DNA of 64,000 nt from Myxococcus landrumus (GTDB lineage: Bacteria; Myxococcota; Myxococcia; Myxococcales; Myxococcaceae). The notes below the pieces were generated by a model that saw only the letters and a list, made by a program, of their open reading frames with translations, did no database searches and was not told the DNA's origin. Positions 8,421 through 17,686 of this stretch are shown here, piece after piece (within the stretch, counting starts at the first letter, position 1; every line of letters starts with the position of its first letter). The stretch spans positions 9,726,501 through 9,790,500 of the forward strand of contig NZ_CP071091.1 of NCBI RefSeq assembly GCF_017301635.1. The letters are read 5' to 3'. Position numbers and translations under genes: made by a program.

Positions 8421-9515
8421 TTACTTCCCCGCGCCCTGGGCCGACTGGGAGAAGAATCCGAGAACCTCGCGGAGGAAGAGGTCCCGGCCTCGCTCCGGGC
8501 GGTCCAGGTGCACGAAGTGGGTGGCCTCGGGAATCACGACGGCCTTCACCGACGCGGCATGCACCAGGTGCTCCTGGAGCACCGTGACGTCCTCGGGCCG
8601 GCTCCAGAAGTCCTTCTCGGACCGCACGATGAGGACTCGCGAGGTGATGGAGGCCGCATCCCAGAGCTGTCGGCCGATGGCCAGGTAGAAGCTGTCCTCC
8701 AGTGCTCCCGATGGCGCGCGGAACGCGGGCGGCGTGCGCGAGCCCGACATCGTGTCGCTCGCGAGCGCCTCACGTTGCAGCGACTCCGCGACCTCCGGAG
8801 AGCGCCACTGCGACTTGTCCTCCAGGGGGATGGAGCGGTCCCAGACGCCCAGGAGCGAGGCCGCGGTGTTCCAACGCCAGGCCTCCATCCCCTCGGCGTT
8901 GAACTGGCCGGGCCGCTTCGGGTCCTCGAAGTTCGTCCCGCGACCCAGCATCGCGTGTTGTGAGCCTCCAGCGTAGAGCGCGTTGAGGATGACCAGGTGG
9001 CTGACCTCCTCGGGATGGAGGCTCGAGTACATGCCCAGCCAGTGACCGCCAGTGGCCCAGCCCAGCAAGGCCACGCGCGGCTGGCGCGTGCGCTTCTTCA
9101 CCCACGTCACCACCGCGTGCACGTCCTGGACGACTTCGTGGGAGCTCACGAGCGCGCGGCCCGTGGCGGGGACACTCATCGCCGCGGGGCGCGTGGAGCC
9201 CCCATACCCGCGCGCATCCATGACGTAGACCGCGTGCCCCGCGTGAGCGAGGTCCGCCGCCAGTGAGCCGCCTTCGACGGGCAGGTCGAACGACGCGCGG
9301 CCGGGAACACGCGCACCGTGCAGCAAGATGATGGGCGGAAGGCCCGAGGCGGGTTTGCTCTTGTCGCGAACCTCGCGGACGGAGAGCTCGATTCCAGGCA
9401 CGCCGGGGACGCGGTGCTCCGTTCGCGTGAGGACCGCCTGAGCGGGGCTTGCGAGGAGCAGGCCCATGAGCATCCAGCACGAAACGAGGGAGGGGTTCAT
9501 CACTCGAGTTGACAC
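8421..9515 (-). CDS. Secreted alpha/beta hydrolase-fold protein lacking the nucleophilic Ser
   Basis: A 364-aa protein. A GTG start at 9513-9515 is preferred because GGAG lies five bases upstream; the internal ATG at 9498-9500 has no site. A signal peptide (SCWMLMGLLLASPAQA) directs export. The fold is clear: oxyanion motif LLHGAR, VMDARGYGGS, and C-terminal SEKDFWSRPED (acid region) and ATHFVHLD (catalytic His). The nucleophile elbow, usually G-x-S-x-G, reads LLGWATGGHW: the Ser is Ala (codon GCC). Either this subfamily uses another residue or the protein binds rather than cleaves its ligand. Terminator-like DNA separates it from the upstream gene. Confidence 0.82.
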   Translation of the reverse strand: MSTRVMNPSLVSCWMLMGLLLASPAQAVLTRTEHRVPGVPGIELSVREVRDKSKPASGLPPIILLHGARVPGRASFDLPVEGGSLAADLAHAGHAVYVMDARGYGGSTRPAAMSVPATGRALVSSHEVVQDVHAVVTWVKKRTRQPRVALLGWATGGHWLGMYSSLHPEEVSHLVILNALYAGGSQHAMLGRGTNFEDPKRPGQFNAEGMEAWRWNTAASLLGVWDRSIPLEDKSQWRSPEVAESLQREALASDTMSGSRTPPAFRAPSGALEDSFYLAIGRQLWDAASITSRVLIVRSEKDFWSRPEDVTVLQEHLVHAASVKAVVIPEATHFVHLDRPERGRDLFLREVLGFFSQSAQGAGK

Positions 9516-9631
9516 AAGAACTCCGGAGGAGGCTCGGCATCATGCGCGAAGAGGCCGGGCAAGCCCAGGTCGGGTTCGCGGGTGACGTGGCGTGTTTCCG
9601 GAGGGCGCGGAGAGCTGCTGGGGGGCACGAC

Positions 9632-9676
9632 GAAGGCCGTCCCCTCGGCCGGGGATTGACCGAAGGGACGGCCTTC
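9632..9676 (-). terminator. Strong inverted repeat after the first glycine-rich gene
   Basis: GAAGGCCGTCCC (9632-9643) pairs perfectly with GGGACGGCCTTC (9665-9676): a 12-bp stem with a 21-base loop, nine bases past the stop of the 9685-12534 gene. No clear T-run follows, as is common in GC-rich myxobacterial terminators. Confidence 0.6.
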
Positions 9677-9684
9677 ACGAAGCG

Positions 9685-12534
9685 CTAGTGTGACACGGGC
9701 TCGATGGTGATGAAGCCGTGGCCGTTGGGCGTGCACGCGCCTTCGGCCTGCTTGGGCTGGGTGCCGGTGTTCAACGAGCCACCGCCACCCCCCACGCGGC
9801 CACCGCCGCCACCGGAGTAGCCGCCGCCGCCACCGCCGCCGTAGCAGCCGTTACCCGCGCCACCACCGCCGTAGCCGCCGTGTGCCAGGCCGCCGCAGGA
9901 CTTCCCCGCGCCGCCCTTGCCTCCCGACTGGAAGGAGAAGCCCCCCTCTCCGTAGTTCCCGTCCGAGGCGCCGTTGCCGGACCAGCCACCGCCTCCCGCG
10001 CCGTAGGCCGTGGCGCGTGCTCCACCCTGGCCCGTGGTCCCGCCCGCGATGAAGCCAGACGCGTAGGTGGCGCTCGTCGAGCCCGAGGTCCCCGCCGTCC
10101 CCGTGCTGCCATGGCGTCCCGGGACCTGCGCGCCCGCGCGAAGGCCGCCACCGCCTCCCGCGATGAGCAGCGGATTTCCATTCAACGTCACGAAGGAGCC
10201 ACCACCACCGCCCGCGCTGTAGGTCGTCGCGGTGCCCTTCTGGCCCACGAGCATGTGCAGCGTGTCGTTCGCCTGGAGCGTGAAGACACCGCTGACCTTG
10301 GCGCCGCATCCACCCGCGAGGCCCGCGGCTGCGCTCGCACCGCTCGCACCCGTGGCGGTGATTCGATACTTGCCGCTCCCCTCCGCTGTCCACGTCTGGA
10401 GGGCGGGGGGGCCGAGGGGCCCCGTGTACTCCACGCCATTCACCGTGTTGGTGAAGCCCACGGGCTTCGCGACGATGGCGAAGGGAGAGAAGCCGGTGGT
10501 GACACCGCAGACCCGGATGACGCTGATGGGCGGCTCGGCGTTGGGGTTGATGCCACAGGCGGCCTCATTGACACAGCCGCACGTCTGGGGGTTCTCGCTG
10601 CAATCGAACGCGGGCTCCTGCCCTGGAGGCGGGGGCAACTCCTCCCACTGGCCGTTCGGCGGCGCGTCCTTGTCGTAGTGATAGAGGCGCAGGAACTGGG
10701 AGAGCGCGTTGGTGCCCTGGAACTTCCTGCGGATGCACACCGTGGCCTGGGTGAACTGGGCGGTGGTGTCGATTTCATAGAAGAGAGGGCTGCACTCGAT
10801 TCCTTCCGCGCTCGCTCCGTCGGCGCAGAACGCCTTCAGTCCCTGGGGAAGCTCCGGCGCGAGCGGCGACTCGACCACCGTGGTGAGTCCTCCGCTGGTC
10901 ACGTTGGGGAACGTCACGTTCACCACGAGGTCCTGCTGGTTGATGGGCGTGACGGACACGTTGGAGCCGGAAGGCGTCAGCGCCGGAGGGGCGATGGTCA
11001 GGTACTGGTGGCCGAACTCGATGGAGGAGCCATTGACGTTGACGGAGGCTTGGAGCTTGTACGTGCCTGGCTCCGCGATGAGGGTGAGCGCGGAGAGGCT
11101 CTTGAGAACGCCGTCGCCATAGGAGGCAGCGGAGGAGTCCCACCTGCCGTCATTGCCTGGCGAGTAGTGGATCCGCGTCACCATCGTGGAGGGGTAGGTG
11201 AAGAGCACCTCCGGGGCCGCCGGGTCGGGCTCCTGCACGTCGAGGTAGAGCTTCGTCCTGACGAGCGGAACCACTTCCGTGGAGAGGTCGACCGTCTGGA
11301 ACGCGGGGACCGGGACCCGCAAGGCGTTGTCCGAGTGGTAGGCGCGAGCCACCGAGGCATTGAGCGGGGCGGCGGGGTTGGAGGTGTCCTCGAACGTCAG
11401 GGTGAGGGTCCCGCGTCTCCAGGTTCCGTGAGGGACCAGGAACTCGAACAGGCCGTTCGACAGGGAGGGCGCCACGGCCGAGGACTGAAGGTACGAGAGG
11501 GGCTCGTGCCGGATGAGGGACATCCGCGCCGAGGTGAGGTCCGCGTTGGAGAGCATGCCGCCGATGAGCAGCGGAACCCTCGCGGTGCCCAGCGGGTCGG
11601 CGAAGTCCAGGGACGTCGTCGCGCCGGTGGTGATGGTGAGCCGGTGGGACTTCGAATCCGAGTAATGGATGCCGGGCAGGAACACGGTCCGCAGATAGAC
11701 GTCGTACTGACCGGGTGGGAGCTCGAGGTCATAGGAAGACCTGGGTGCGAGCTGGCGCTCACCCGAGGGCCCATTGCCCGCCTGCGTGACGACTCCTCGA
11801 TAGTAGAGCTTGTGGTGGGCGACCGTGACGCCCGGGGCGACGTCGATGATGCCCGCGAGGTGGCCCGTGGTGCTGAGGTCCACCGTCCAGCTCGCGGTGT
11901 TCTGCCCCTGGAGCATGTTGATGACCTGGGAACTCAAGCTGTGTTGCACCGGAGTCCCGGAGCCCGTGCGAAGGTAGGCCGTGCCACCTACGTGGACCTC
12001 GCTCGTCGGAATCATGGGGAACACGCGTGTCACGGCGGTCTGGGTGTCATGGATGGTCTCGGACGACCCCGCCTTGTAGCCCTCCGTCCCGGTGCCCGCG
12101 TTCGCGGAGAACTCGAACCGGTCGATGGTGCCGCCCAGCACCGTGAGCGAGGCGGTGATGTTGCTCGTCACCGGGAAGTTGAAGTCGAGCGTCGTCGGCC
12201 CGTTCTGGTTGTCGACGGCGACGACGTTCGTGCGCGAGACATGGAGCTGGGTGGGCGTGCCACCGGGAACGCTCACGGTGGCACGGAGCGTGGGCTGGTA
12301 GACCTCTCCACTCTCCACCATCAGGGAGTAGGGGCTGCTCTGGAAGCCGCTGGAAGTGGAGAGCCCGGTTCCGGACCTGACCTCCAGGGAGAAGCTGTCG
12401 AGGGTCAACGTGCCAAAGGAGACCGCCCCTCGGAGCTCCCCGGGATTGAGAATCACCACGTTGGCTGCGGCCACCCCGGACACCACCAAGGCGACAACGC
12501 CAGACAACAGCGTCCTGCTTTCGATGCGTTTCAT
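9685..12534 (-). CDS. Large secreted protein with C-terminal ALK/LTK-type glycine-rich domain (paralog 1)
   Basis: A 949-aa exported protein. ATG at 12532-12534 has GGAGGG five bases upstream and opens a signal peptide (TLLSGVVALVVSGVAAA). The mature N-terminus reads NVVILNPGELRG. About 700 residues of beta-rich repeats follow (carboxypeptidase-regulatory-like segments such as LAGIIDVAPG and QLPPG-type turns), then a Cys-containing module (FCADGASAEGIECSP, VCGVTTGFSPFAI). Residues about 711-948 form a glycine-rich domain: FTLQANDTLHMLVGQKG, AGGGGGSFV, LLIAGGGGGLR, CYGGGGGGGYSGGGG, GHGFITI, in the same order as the glycine-rich domain of animal ALK/LTK receptors. It is likely surface-exposed or released; ligand unknown. 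It lies tandem with its paralog, each with its own leader and terminator. Confidence 0.82.
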   Translation of the reverse strand: MKRIESRTLLSGVVALVVSGVAAANVVILNPGELRGAVSFGTLTLDSFSLEVRSGTGLSTSSGFQSSPYSLMVESGEVYQPTLRATVSVPGGTPTQLHVSRTNVVAVDNQNGPTTLDFNFPVTSNITASLTVLGGTIDRFEFSANAGTGTEGYKAGSSETIHDTQTAVTRVFPMIPTSEVHVGGTAYLRTGSGTPVQHSLSSQVINMLQGQNTASWTVDLSTTGHLAGIIDVAPGVTVAHHKLYYRGVVTQAGNGPSGERQLAPRSSYDLELPPGQYDVYLRTVFLPGIHYSDSKSHRLTITTGATTSLDFADPLGTARVPLLIGGMLSNADLTSARMSLIRHEPLSYLQSSAVAPSLSNGLFEFLVPHGTWRRGTLTLTFEDTSNPAAPLNASVARAYHSDNALRVPVPAFQTVDLSTEVVPLVRTKLYLDVQEPDPAAPEVLFTYPSTMVTRIHYSPGNDGRWDSSAASYGDGVLKSLSALTLIAEPGTYKLQASVNVNGSSIEFGHQYLTIAPPALTPSGSNVSVTPINQQDLVVNVTFPNVTSGGLTTVVESPLAPELPQGLKAFCADGASAEGIECSPLFYEIDTTAQFTQATVCIRRKFQGTNALSQFLRLYHYDKDAPPNGQWEELPPPPGQEPAFDCSENPQTCGCVNEAACGINPNAEPPISVIRVCGVTTGFSPFAIVAKPVGFTNTVNGVEYTGPLGPPALQTWTAEGSGKYRITATGASGASAAAGLAGGCGAKVSGVFTLQANDTLHMLVGQKGTATTYSAGGGGGSFVTLNGNPLLIAGGGGGLRAGAQVPGRHGSTGTAGTSGSTSATYASGFIAGGTTGQGGARATAYGAGGGGWSGNGASDGNYGEGGFSFQSGGKGGAGKSCGGLAHGGYGGGGAGNGCYGGGGGGGYSGGGGGRVGGGGGSLNTGTQPKQAEGACTPNGHGFITIEPVSH

Positions 12535-12590
12535 AAACACCCTCCATTGTTGATACAACACACCGAGCCCCTCCCAGTGGGATGCACCGG
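12535..12590 (-). promoter_or_regulatory. Leader shared with the paralog at 15556-15615
   Basis: Read on the minus strand, this leader contains CCGGTG, GGGCTCGG and GTATCAACA before GGAGGG and the ATG. The same blocks in the same order and nearly the same spacing precede the second glycine-rich gene. Around GTATCAACA is an inverted repeat TGTTG-N3-CAACA. It may hold the promoter core or a regulator site. Confidence 0.45.
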
Positions 12591-12615
12591 GACCAGCGCT
12601 CGTGTTTCCAGCAAG

Positions 12616-12658
12616 AAGCCCATCCCCTCGCTCCGGCATCGAGCGATGAGATGGGCTT
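12616..12658 (-). terminator. Hairpin downstream of the second glycine-rich gene
   Basis: AAGCCCATC (12616-12624) pairs with GATGGGCTT (12650-12658), 18 bases past the stop at 12676 on the minus strand; the left arm continues into CTTGC. This is a probable transcription terminator isolating the two paralogs. Confidence 0.55.
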
Positions 12659-12675
12659 GCTTGTTTCTTGACGTG

Positions 12676-15555
12676 TTACGGCTGGCTGGGATTGCGAGCG
12701 GCCGTGACGGTGATGATTCCGTGGCCGTTCGTGGTGCACGCGGCCTCGGTCGAGGCTTGCTGGGCGCCGGTGTTCAGCGAACCGCCGCCACCGCCGACGC
12801 GGCCACCGCCGCCGCCGGAGTAGCCACCCCCCCCACCACCGCCGTAGCAGCCGTTGCCCGCGCCACCACCGCCGTAGCCGCCGTGCGCCAGCCCACCGCA
12901 CGTCTTTCCGGCGCCACCCTGGCCACCGGAGGACAGGGAGAAGCCTCCCTCACCATAGTTGCCATCCGCCGCACCCGGGCTGAACCAGCCGCCGCCACCC
13001 GCGCCGTAGCTCGTGGCCCGGGCACCGCCCTGGCCATTGGCTCCCCCCGCGATGAACCCGGAGGCGTAGCTGGCGCTGGTCGAACCCGCCGTGCCGGCGG
13101 TGCTCGTGCTGGCATTTCGTCCAGGGACCAGTGCCCCCGCGCGAAGCCCGCCACCGCCACCGGCGATAAGCAGGGCGCTGCCATTCAGCGTGACGAACGA
13201 GGCGCCACCGCCTCCCGCGCTGTACGTCGTCGCGGTCCCCTTCTGGCCCACGCGCAGCTCCAGCACGTCGTTCTTCTGGAGGGTGAAGACACCCTCGACC
13301 TTCGCGCCGCAGCCGCCAGCGAGGCCCGCCGCCGCGCTCCCGCCGCTCGCGCCCGTGGCGGTGATGCGGTACGTGCCCGTCTTCGGCGCCGTCCACGTCT
13401 GAGGTGACGGCGGCCCGTTGGGCCCCGTGTACTCCACGGCATTCACGGTGTTGGTGAAGGCGTGGGGCCGCTCGAAGATGGCGAAGGGCGAGAAGCCCGT
13501 GGTGACGCCGCAGACCATGAGGACGCTGACGGGCGGGTCCACGGTGTAGTCGATGCCGCAGCTCGCCTCGCTGGCGCAGCCACACGCCGCCAGGTCCGCG
13601 CTGCAGTCGATGGCGGACTCCGCCATGCCCGGAGGCGGAGGCAGCTCCTCCCACTGCCCCGAGGGTGGCGCGTCCTTGTCGAAGTGATACAGGCGCAGGA
13701 ACTGGGACAAGCCATTGCCCGCCCGGAACTTCCGGCGGACGCACACCGTGGCCTCGGTGAACTGCGCGGTGGTGTTGATGTCATAGAAGAGCGGGCTGCA
13801 GTCGATTCCTTCCGCGCTGGCCCCATCCGCGCAGAACGACTTCAGGCCCTGGGGCGCCTCGGGGCCCAGCGGCGATTCGACGACCGAGGTGACACCCGGG
13901 CTCGTCACCGAGGGGAACGTCACGTTCACCTGGAGGTCCTGGGTGTTGGCGGGCGTGATGGTCACATTCGAGCCGACCGGCGTCAGCGCAGGCTCCGTGA
14001 GGGTGATGTACTGGTTGGCGAACTGCGTGGTGCTCCCATTGACGAGGGCGTTCGCGTTCAGCTGGTAGGTGCCGGGCTCCGCGATGACCGTCAGCTCGGC
14101 GATGCTCTTGCTGACGCTGGAGCCATAAGAGGTGGCTTCGAAGTCCGTCTGGTCCGACCCTCCCGAGGACTGGGTCCGGGTCAGCGTCGCGGACGGAGTG
14201 CTGAGGAGGATCTCCGGGGCCGCGGGAGTGGCCTCGCGCACGTCGAAGTAGAGGGTCGTCTTGACGAGCTGCAACAGCTCGGTGCCGAAGCTCACGGTCG
14301 TGTCCGCGGGAACCGAGAGCTGCGAGCCATTGAGTCCGCGATACATGCGATACACCTTGGCATCGAGATAGCTCGCGGGACTGGTCAGGGACGGAGCGCT
14401 GGAGTCGGCACCAAAAGACAGGGAGATGCTCTTCTTCTTCCAGGAGCCGTACGGGAGCGTGAAGTCGAAGCGTCCATTCGACATCTCGCTGTTCGCGGCC
14501 TTGGCGAGGTGGCTCACTTGCGTCTCATTGCGATCAAGCCACATCTGGCCCCGGACGATATCCGCGTTCGAGAGGAACCCCGTCACGAGCACCGGAGCCT
14601 GCGCGGTCCCGAGTGGCTCGACGAAGTGGTGCGACGTCGTGGCCCCAGTGGCGATGGTGACACGGTACGCCTTCGTCTCCGAGTAGTGATTGCCTGGCTG
14701 GAAGTACGTGCGCAGAAAGACATCATATTGGCCCGGGGGAAGCTGGAAGCTGTAGGCGGACCTGGCCGCGACCTCCACCGTGCCACGGCTGCTCTCGGTG
14801 TCCGTGCCGATGGCGCCCTGGAAGACGAGCTGGTGGGAGCGGATGGCGGCGGTCGGGGGCATGGTGACGGTCCCCGCGAGGGTGCCCTGGGCCGTGAGGT
14901 CGAACGACCAGCTGACGCTCGGCTGGCCTTGGAGCATGTTGACGAGCTGCTGGGAGAGCGGGCGCTGCACCAGGGTCCCCGCGGTGGTGCGCAGGTAGAC
15001 CGTCCCCGAGACGAGGACGTTCGCCGAGGGAATGGCGGGAACCCAGCCCGAGAGGGTCGACGGCTGCGATGTATTGGGATACCCGGTCGTCTCCCCGTTG
15101 GCGTCCTCGGTCGAGGTGTACGTGTACGAATAGAGGTTGTACTGGCTGATGGTTCCCCCCACCACGTTGATGGTCGCGTTGAGCTGGGTGGCGGACGGGT
15201 AGTTGAAGTTCACCGTGGTGGGGCCCACCTGATTGTCGACCAGGGTGTGCGCGGACCGCTTGATCTTGAGCGACGCCAGCGCGCTGGGCCCGCCGTTGAT
15301 ATCAGCCTCGACCGTGGCGCGATAGGAATGGCCACTCTCCACGGTCAAAGAATACGGGCTCGTCGTGAACTGCTTGGAGGCTTTGAGACCGGTCGTGGAG
15401 GTGGCCTCCACGGAGTACTTGCTGAGGGTGAGCGAGCCAAAGCTGACCTGGCCCTTCATCTCCCCTGGGTTGAGAATCACCACGTCGGCGACGGCCAGCC
15501 CCGACAGTGACACCGCGACAAGGCATGACAACATCTTCCAGCGCTGCATCGGCAT
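12676..15555 (-). CDS. Large secreted protein with C-terminal ALK/LTK-type glycine-rich domain (paralog 2)
   Basis: A 959-aa paralog of the 9685-12534 product, with the same architecture. ATG at 15553-15555 is chosen (GAGGGGGT about nine bases upstream); another ATG two codons later is possible. The signal peptide is MLSCLVAVSLSGLAVA, followed by DVVILNPGEMKGQVSFG, nearly identical to paralog 1. The beta-rich middle has diverged most. The FCADGASAEGIDCSP and VCGVTTGFSPFAI modules and the glycine-rich end (about residues 718-955: LELRVGQKG, LLIAGGGGGLR, CYGGGGGGGYSGG, GHGIITV) are strongly conserved, which suggests selection on the C-terminal domain. Expected location is the outer surface or the extracellular matrix. 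Confidence 0.82.
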   Translation of the reverse strand: MPMQRWKMLSCLVAVSLSGLAVADVVILNPGEMKGQVSFGSLTLSKYSVEATSTTGLKASKQFTTSPYSLTVESGHSYRATVEADINGGPSALASLKIKRSAHTLVDNQVGPTTVNFNYPSATQLNATINVVGGTISQYNLYSYTYTSTEDANGETTGYPNTSQPSTLSGWVPAIPSANVLVSGTVYLRTTAGTLVQRPLSQQLVNMLQGQPSVSWSFDLTAQGTLAGTVTMPPTAAIRSHQLVFQGAIGTDTESSRGTVEVAARSAYSFQLPPGQYDVFLRTYFQPGNHYSETKAYRVTIATGATTSHHFVEPLGTAQAPVLVTGFLSNADIVRGQMWLDRNETQVSHLAKAANSEMSNGRFDFTLPYGSWKKKSISLSFGADSSAPSLTSPASYLDAKVYRMYRGLNGSQLSVPADTTVSFGTELLQLVKTTLYFDVREATPAAPEILLSTPSATLTRTQSSGGSDQTDFEATSYGSSVSKSIAELTVIAEPGTYQLNANALVNGSTTQFANQYITLTEPALTPVGSNVTITPANTQDLQVNVTFPSVTSPGVTSVVESPLGPEAPQGLKSFCADGASAEGIDCSPLFYDINTTAQFTEATVCVRRKFRAGNGLSQFLRLYHFDKDAPPSGQWEELPPPPGMAESAIDCSADLAACGCASEASCGIDYTVDPPVSVLMVCGVTTGFSPFAIFERPHAFTNTVNAVEYTGPNGPPSPQTWTAPKTGTYRITATGASGGSAAAGLAGGCGAKVEGVFTLQKNDVLELRVGQKGTATTYSAGGGGASFVTLNGSALLIAGGGGGLRAGALVPGRNASTSTAGTAGSTSASYASGFIAGGANGQGGARATSYGAGGGGWFSPGAADGNYGEGGFSLSSGGQGGAGKTCGGLAHGGYGGGGAGNGCYGGGGGGGYSGGGGGRVGGGGGSLNTGAQQASTEAACTTNGHGIITVTAARNPSQP

Positions 15556-15938
15556 TTGAGAGTGACCCCCTCTGTTGATACGGCGTATCGAGCCCATCCG
15601 GTGGTGTTCACCGGTGGCGGCTCGCATGTGTCGACACGAATTCGGGCACGATGCCCGACCGCGACTATCCACCCCCGGTATGACATCCGGAGGGAGACCG
15701 CCGCGGTGGGTGTCCGCGACCCTGGCCCGCGAGTCCCTGGAGAAGGGAATCAGCGTTTCGGGTCCACACGACTGCGACAGGGAGTGAGGGCTGACATTCG
15801 AAGAAAAAAATCACGGGCACGGCGGGGATGTCTCAAGTCCTCAAAGAGGAGGGGGTCTCAGCGGTCCCACCGTGCCCAGGTGACGTGTCTCCAACAACTC
15901 AAGACATCTTCAAGCGGTTGTCCCTGGAGACAACCGGC
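15556..15938. other. 383-base intergenic region with leader and hairpin
   Basis: No convincing gene is seen. The right end holds a hairpin just past the stop of the kelch-like gene: CGGTTGTC (15915-15922) with GACAACCG (15929-15936), a likely terminator. The left end (15556-15615) carries the leader shared with the first glycine-rich gene, including GTATC/GATAC around GCC on either strand, and the GAGGGGG ribosome binding site. The middle is featureless to me. Confidence 0.5.
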
Positions 15939-17441
15939 TCAAGGGAGTCTGAAGACACGCAGGTTCTCTTCTCCCTTGCGCACGTAGACCAGGGCGTCGT
16001 GGGTCGCGAGGTAGAAGAAGCGGTTCTTGACGAGCTCGTGCCAGCCGCCGAAGGCACCCGCCTCGTACTCGGGGGCCTCGCGCAGGGTGAGCGCGACCGG
16101 GTCCACCACATAGGTCCGGTACTCGAAGGTCCCATCGCCATCGCGGTCATACTGGAACGCGGCGATGTAGCGGTCGAGCGGGGGCACGTAGGCGAACACC
16201 TGGCCCTCGAAGGGTTTTGTGTCGCAGCGTGCGCGCACCAGGTCGCTCTGCAGCCGCAGCTCGCCCCACTTCGTCGTGTCCAGGTCGTAGGTGATGAGCC
16301 GGGGGAAGTGCACGTGGGCCTCCTCGTGCCCCGGGGCCGGGAAGCTCACCAGGGTGCGGCCGACTCGGGCCATCTGGGCGAAGGCCCAGGAAGGCGGCGT
16401 CACGACCTCCCACTTCCAGGACGCGTCCGTGGTGCCGAAGGACCACCAGCGCGAGTAGTTGTAGTTCTCCGTGGGGCCGAACAGGTATCGCCCCGCCTTC
16501 TCGTCCCAGAACGTCCAGCCGGCCGCGCCTCCGTAGCCCGTTTCCCCGGTGTAGGTGGCCCCGGGGGTGTTGAAGGGGGTGTGTCGCTTCCAGGAGTGAG
16601 TCTTCAGGCTGTAGCGCCACATGCGCCGCACGCCGAAGGCCACCTCGTCGAGGTCCGGGTTGTAGACGAGCCCGTTGTACGTGTGGCGGGCCACGGGGTT
16701 GCCTGTCGATGCGGCGGGCCGGGCCGGGTCGAAGAACTCGTCGGAGTACACGTCGCTGGTGGGGTGGGCCTTGGCGTACTCGGCGGCGGGGGGATAGGAG
16801 CTATAGGTGTTGCCCCAGGTGACGCCCGCCCAGTGGGTGGAGTTGTCGGGGAGCTGTTCGATGCTCCAGCGCATCTGCGCCATGTCGAAGCGGTAGAGGC
16901 CATTGTTGGAGCTGTCGGCATGGCCGCCGCCGAAGGCCCACCACCGGGCGCGGGGCGCATCGAGCGCCACACCTGAGTAGGCGTTGAGGACTCCGGCGAT
17001 TCCTTGCGAGCCGAGGTCCCGGAAGCCCGGCAGCGCCGCCTTGACCTCCGCGTCGAGCGAGGTGAGCGGTGTCCCCGCGACTTCAATCCACCGCCCCTTG
17101 GGGACGGTCGCCCAGGAGGCCTCGTTCACGAGTCCCGTCGAGTCACGCCCGGGCGTCCACACATTCCCCACGACGGTGCCGGTTTGGGGGCCCTGGCCCC
17201 AGGTGAAGGGAGGCAGCGGGCGGGTGCCGCCATCCGGTGATGCGGTTCCTCCATCGGGTGTCGCGGTCCCGCCGTCGGGCGTCACAGTCCCGCCATCGGG
17301 GGCCGGCTCTCCGGCGTCCGGCGTGTTGTCTTCATCCGCGGAGGGCCCCGATGAGGCGCAGCCCAGGAGCGTGCTCGCGGTGGCGAGTGACAGGAAGAGA
17401 TTCCAAGGTGACAGACTTCGGCCCAGCCTGACTGTGGTCAT
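15939..17441 (-). CDS. Kelch-like beta-propeller lipoprotein with PDGGT repeats
   Basis: A 500-aa predicted lipoprotein. ATG at 17439-17441 has GAGGAG six bases upstream; lipobox STLLGC gives a lipidated Cys. A spacer of PDGG(T) repeats (about five copies, residues 40-75) follows, a disordered tether common in myxobacterial lipoproteins. The remainder is a single beta-propeller: blades with Trp/Tyr-rich strands such as ARWWAFGGGHADSSNNGLYRFDM and NYSRWWSFGTTDASWKW resemble kelch/galactose-oxidase propellers (GGGH motif). No catalytic residues of galactose oxidase can be assigned. It probably binds an extracellular ligand. It is followed at once by a hairpin and stands alone. Confidence 0.7.
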   Translation of the reverse strand: MTTVRLGRSLSPWNLFLSLATASTLLGCASSGPSADEDNTPDAGEPAPDGGTVTPDGGTATPDGGTASPDGGTRPLPPFTWGQGPQTGTVVGNVWTPGRDSTGLVNEASWATVPKGRWIEVAGTPLTSLDAEVKAALPGFRDLGSQGIAGVLNAYSGVALDAPRARWWAFGGGHADSSNNGLYRFDMAQMRWSIEQLPDNSTHWAGVTWGNTYSSYPPAAEYAKAHPTSDVYSDEFFDPARPAASTGNPVARHTYNGLVYNPDLDEVAFGVRRMWRYSLKTHSWKRHTPFNTPGATYTGETGYGGAAGWTFWDEKAGRYLFGPTENYNYSRWWSFGTTDASWKWEVVTPPSWAFAQMARVGRTLVSFPAPGHEEAHVHFPRLITYDLDTTKWGELRLQSDLVRARCDTKPFEGQVFAYVPPLDRYIAAFQYDRDGDGTFEYRTYVVDPVALTLREAPEYEAGAFGGWHELVKNRFFYLATHDALVYVRKGEENLRVFRLP

Positions 17442-17568
17442 TCGCAACTCCTCATCATCGCCATCGCGGCGCCAAGGACTCGCGGTCGAGGCAAGCGACA
17501 TGCCACGGTGCGGCAAGAGAGGGTGGCCTGGAGACAGGGCTCCGCTGACAGGTTTCACGAGCGATTCA

Positions 17569-17584
17569 GGGGGGCTCGCCCCCC
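17569..17584. other. Perfect G6/C6 hairpin with CTCG tetraloop
   Basis: GGGGGG-CTCG-CCCCCC forms a perfect 6-bp stem in the 245-base gap between divergent genes, about 100 bases upstream of the small lipoprotein start. Function unknown. Confidence 0.4.
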
Positions 17585-17686
17585 ATTCTGTGGCCCACCT
17601 GCCCCACAGCCGCTCGATGTGAAACTCGCACCGTGAGTGATATGTTGTCGAGGCTGTCTAGTCCAACAAGGTCACGGGAGGCATGA

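Noticed and set aside
9718..13407. Plus-strand open frame of 1229 codons
   Set aside because: Antisense shadow of the glycine-rich genes; Arg/Ala/Gly-rich composition without domains, and the minus strand has signal peptide, ribosome binding site and recognisable modules.
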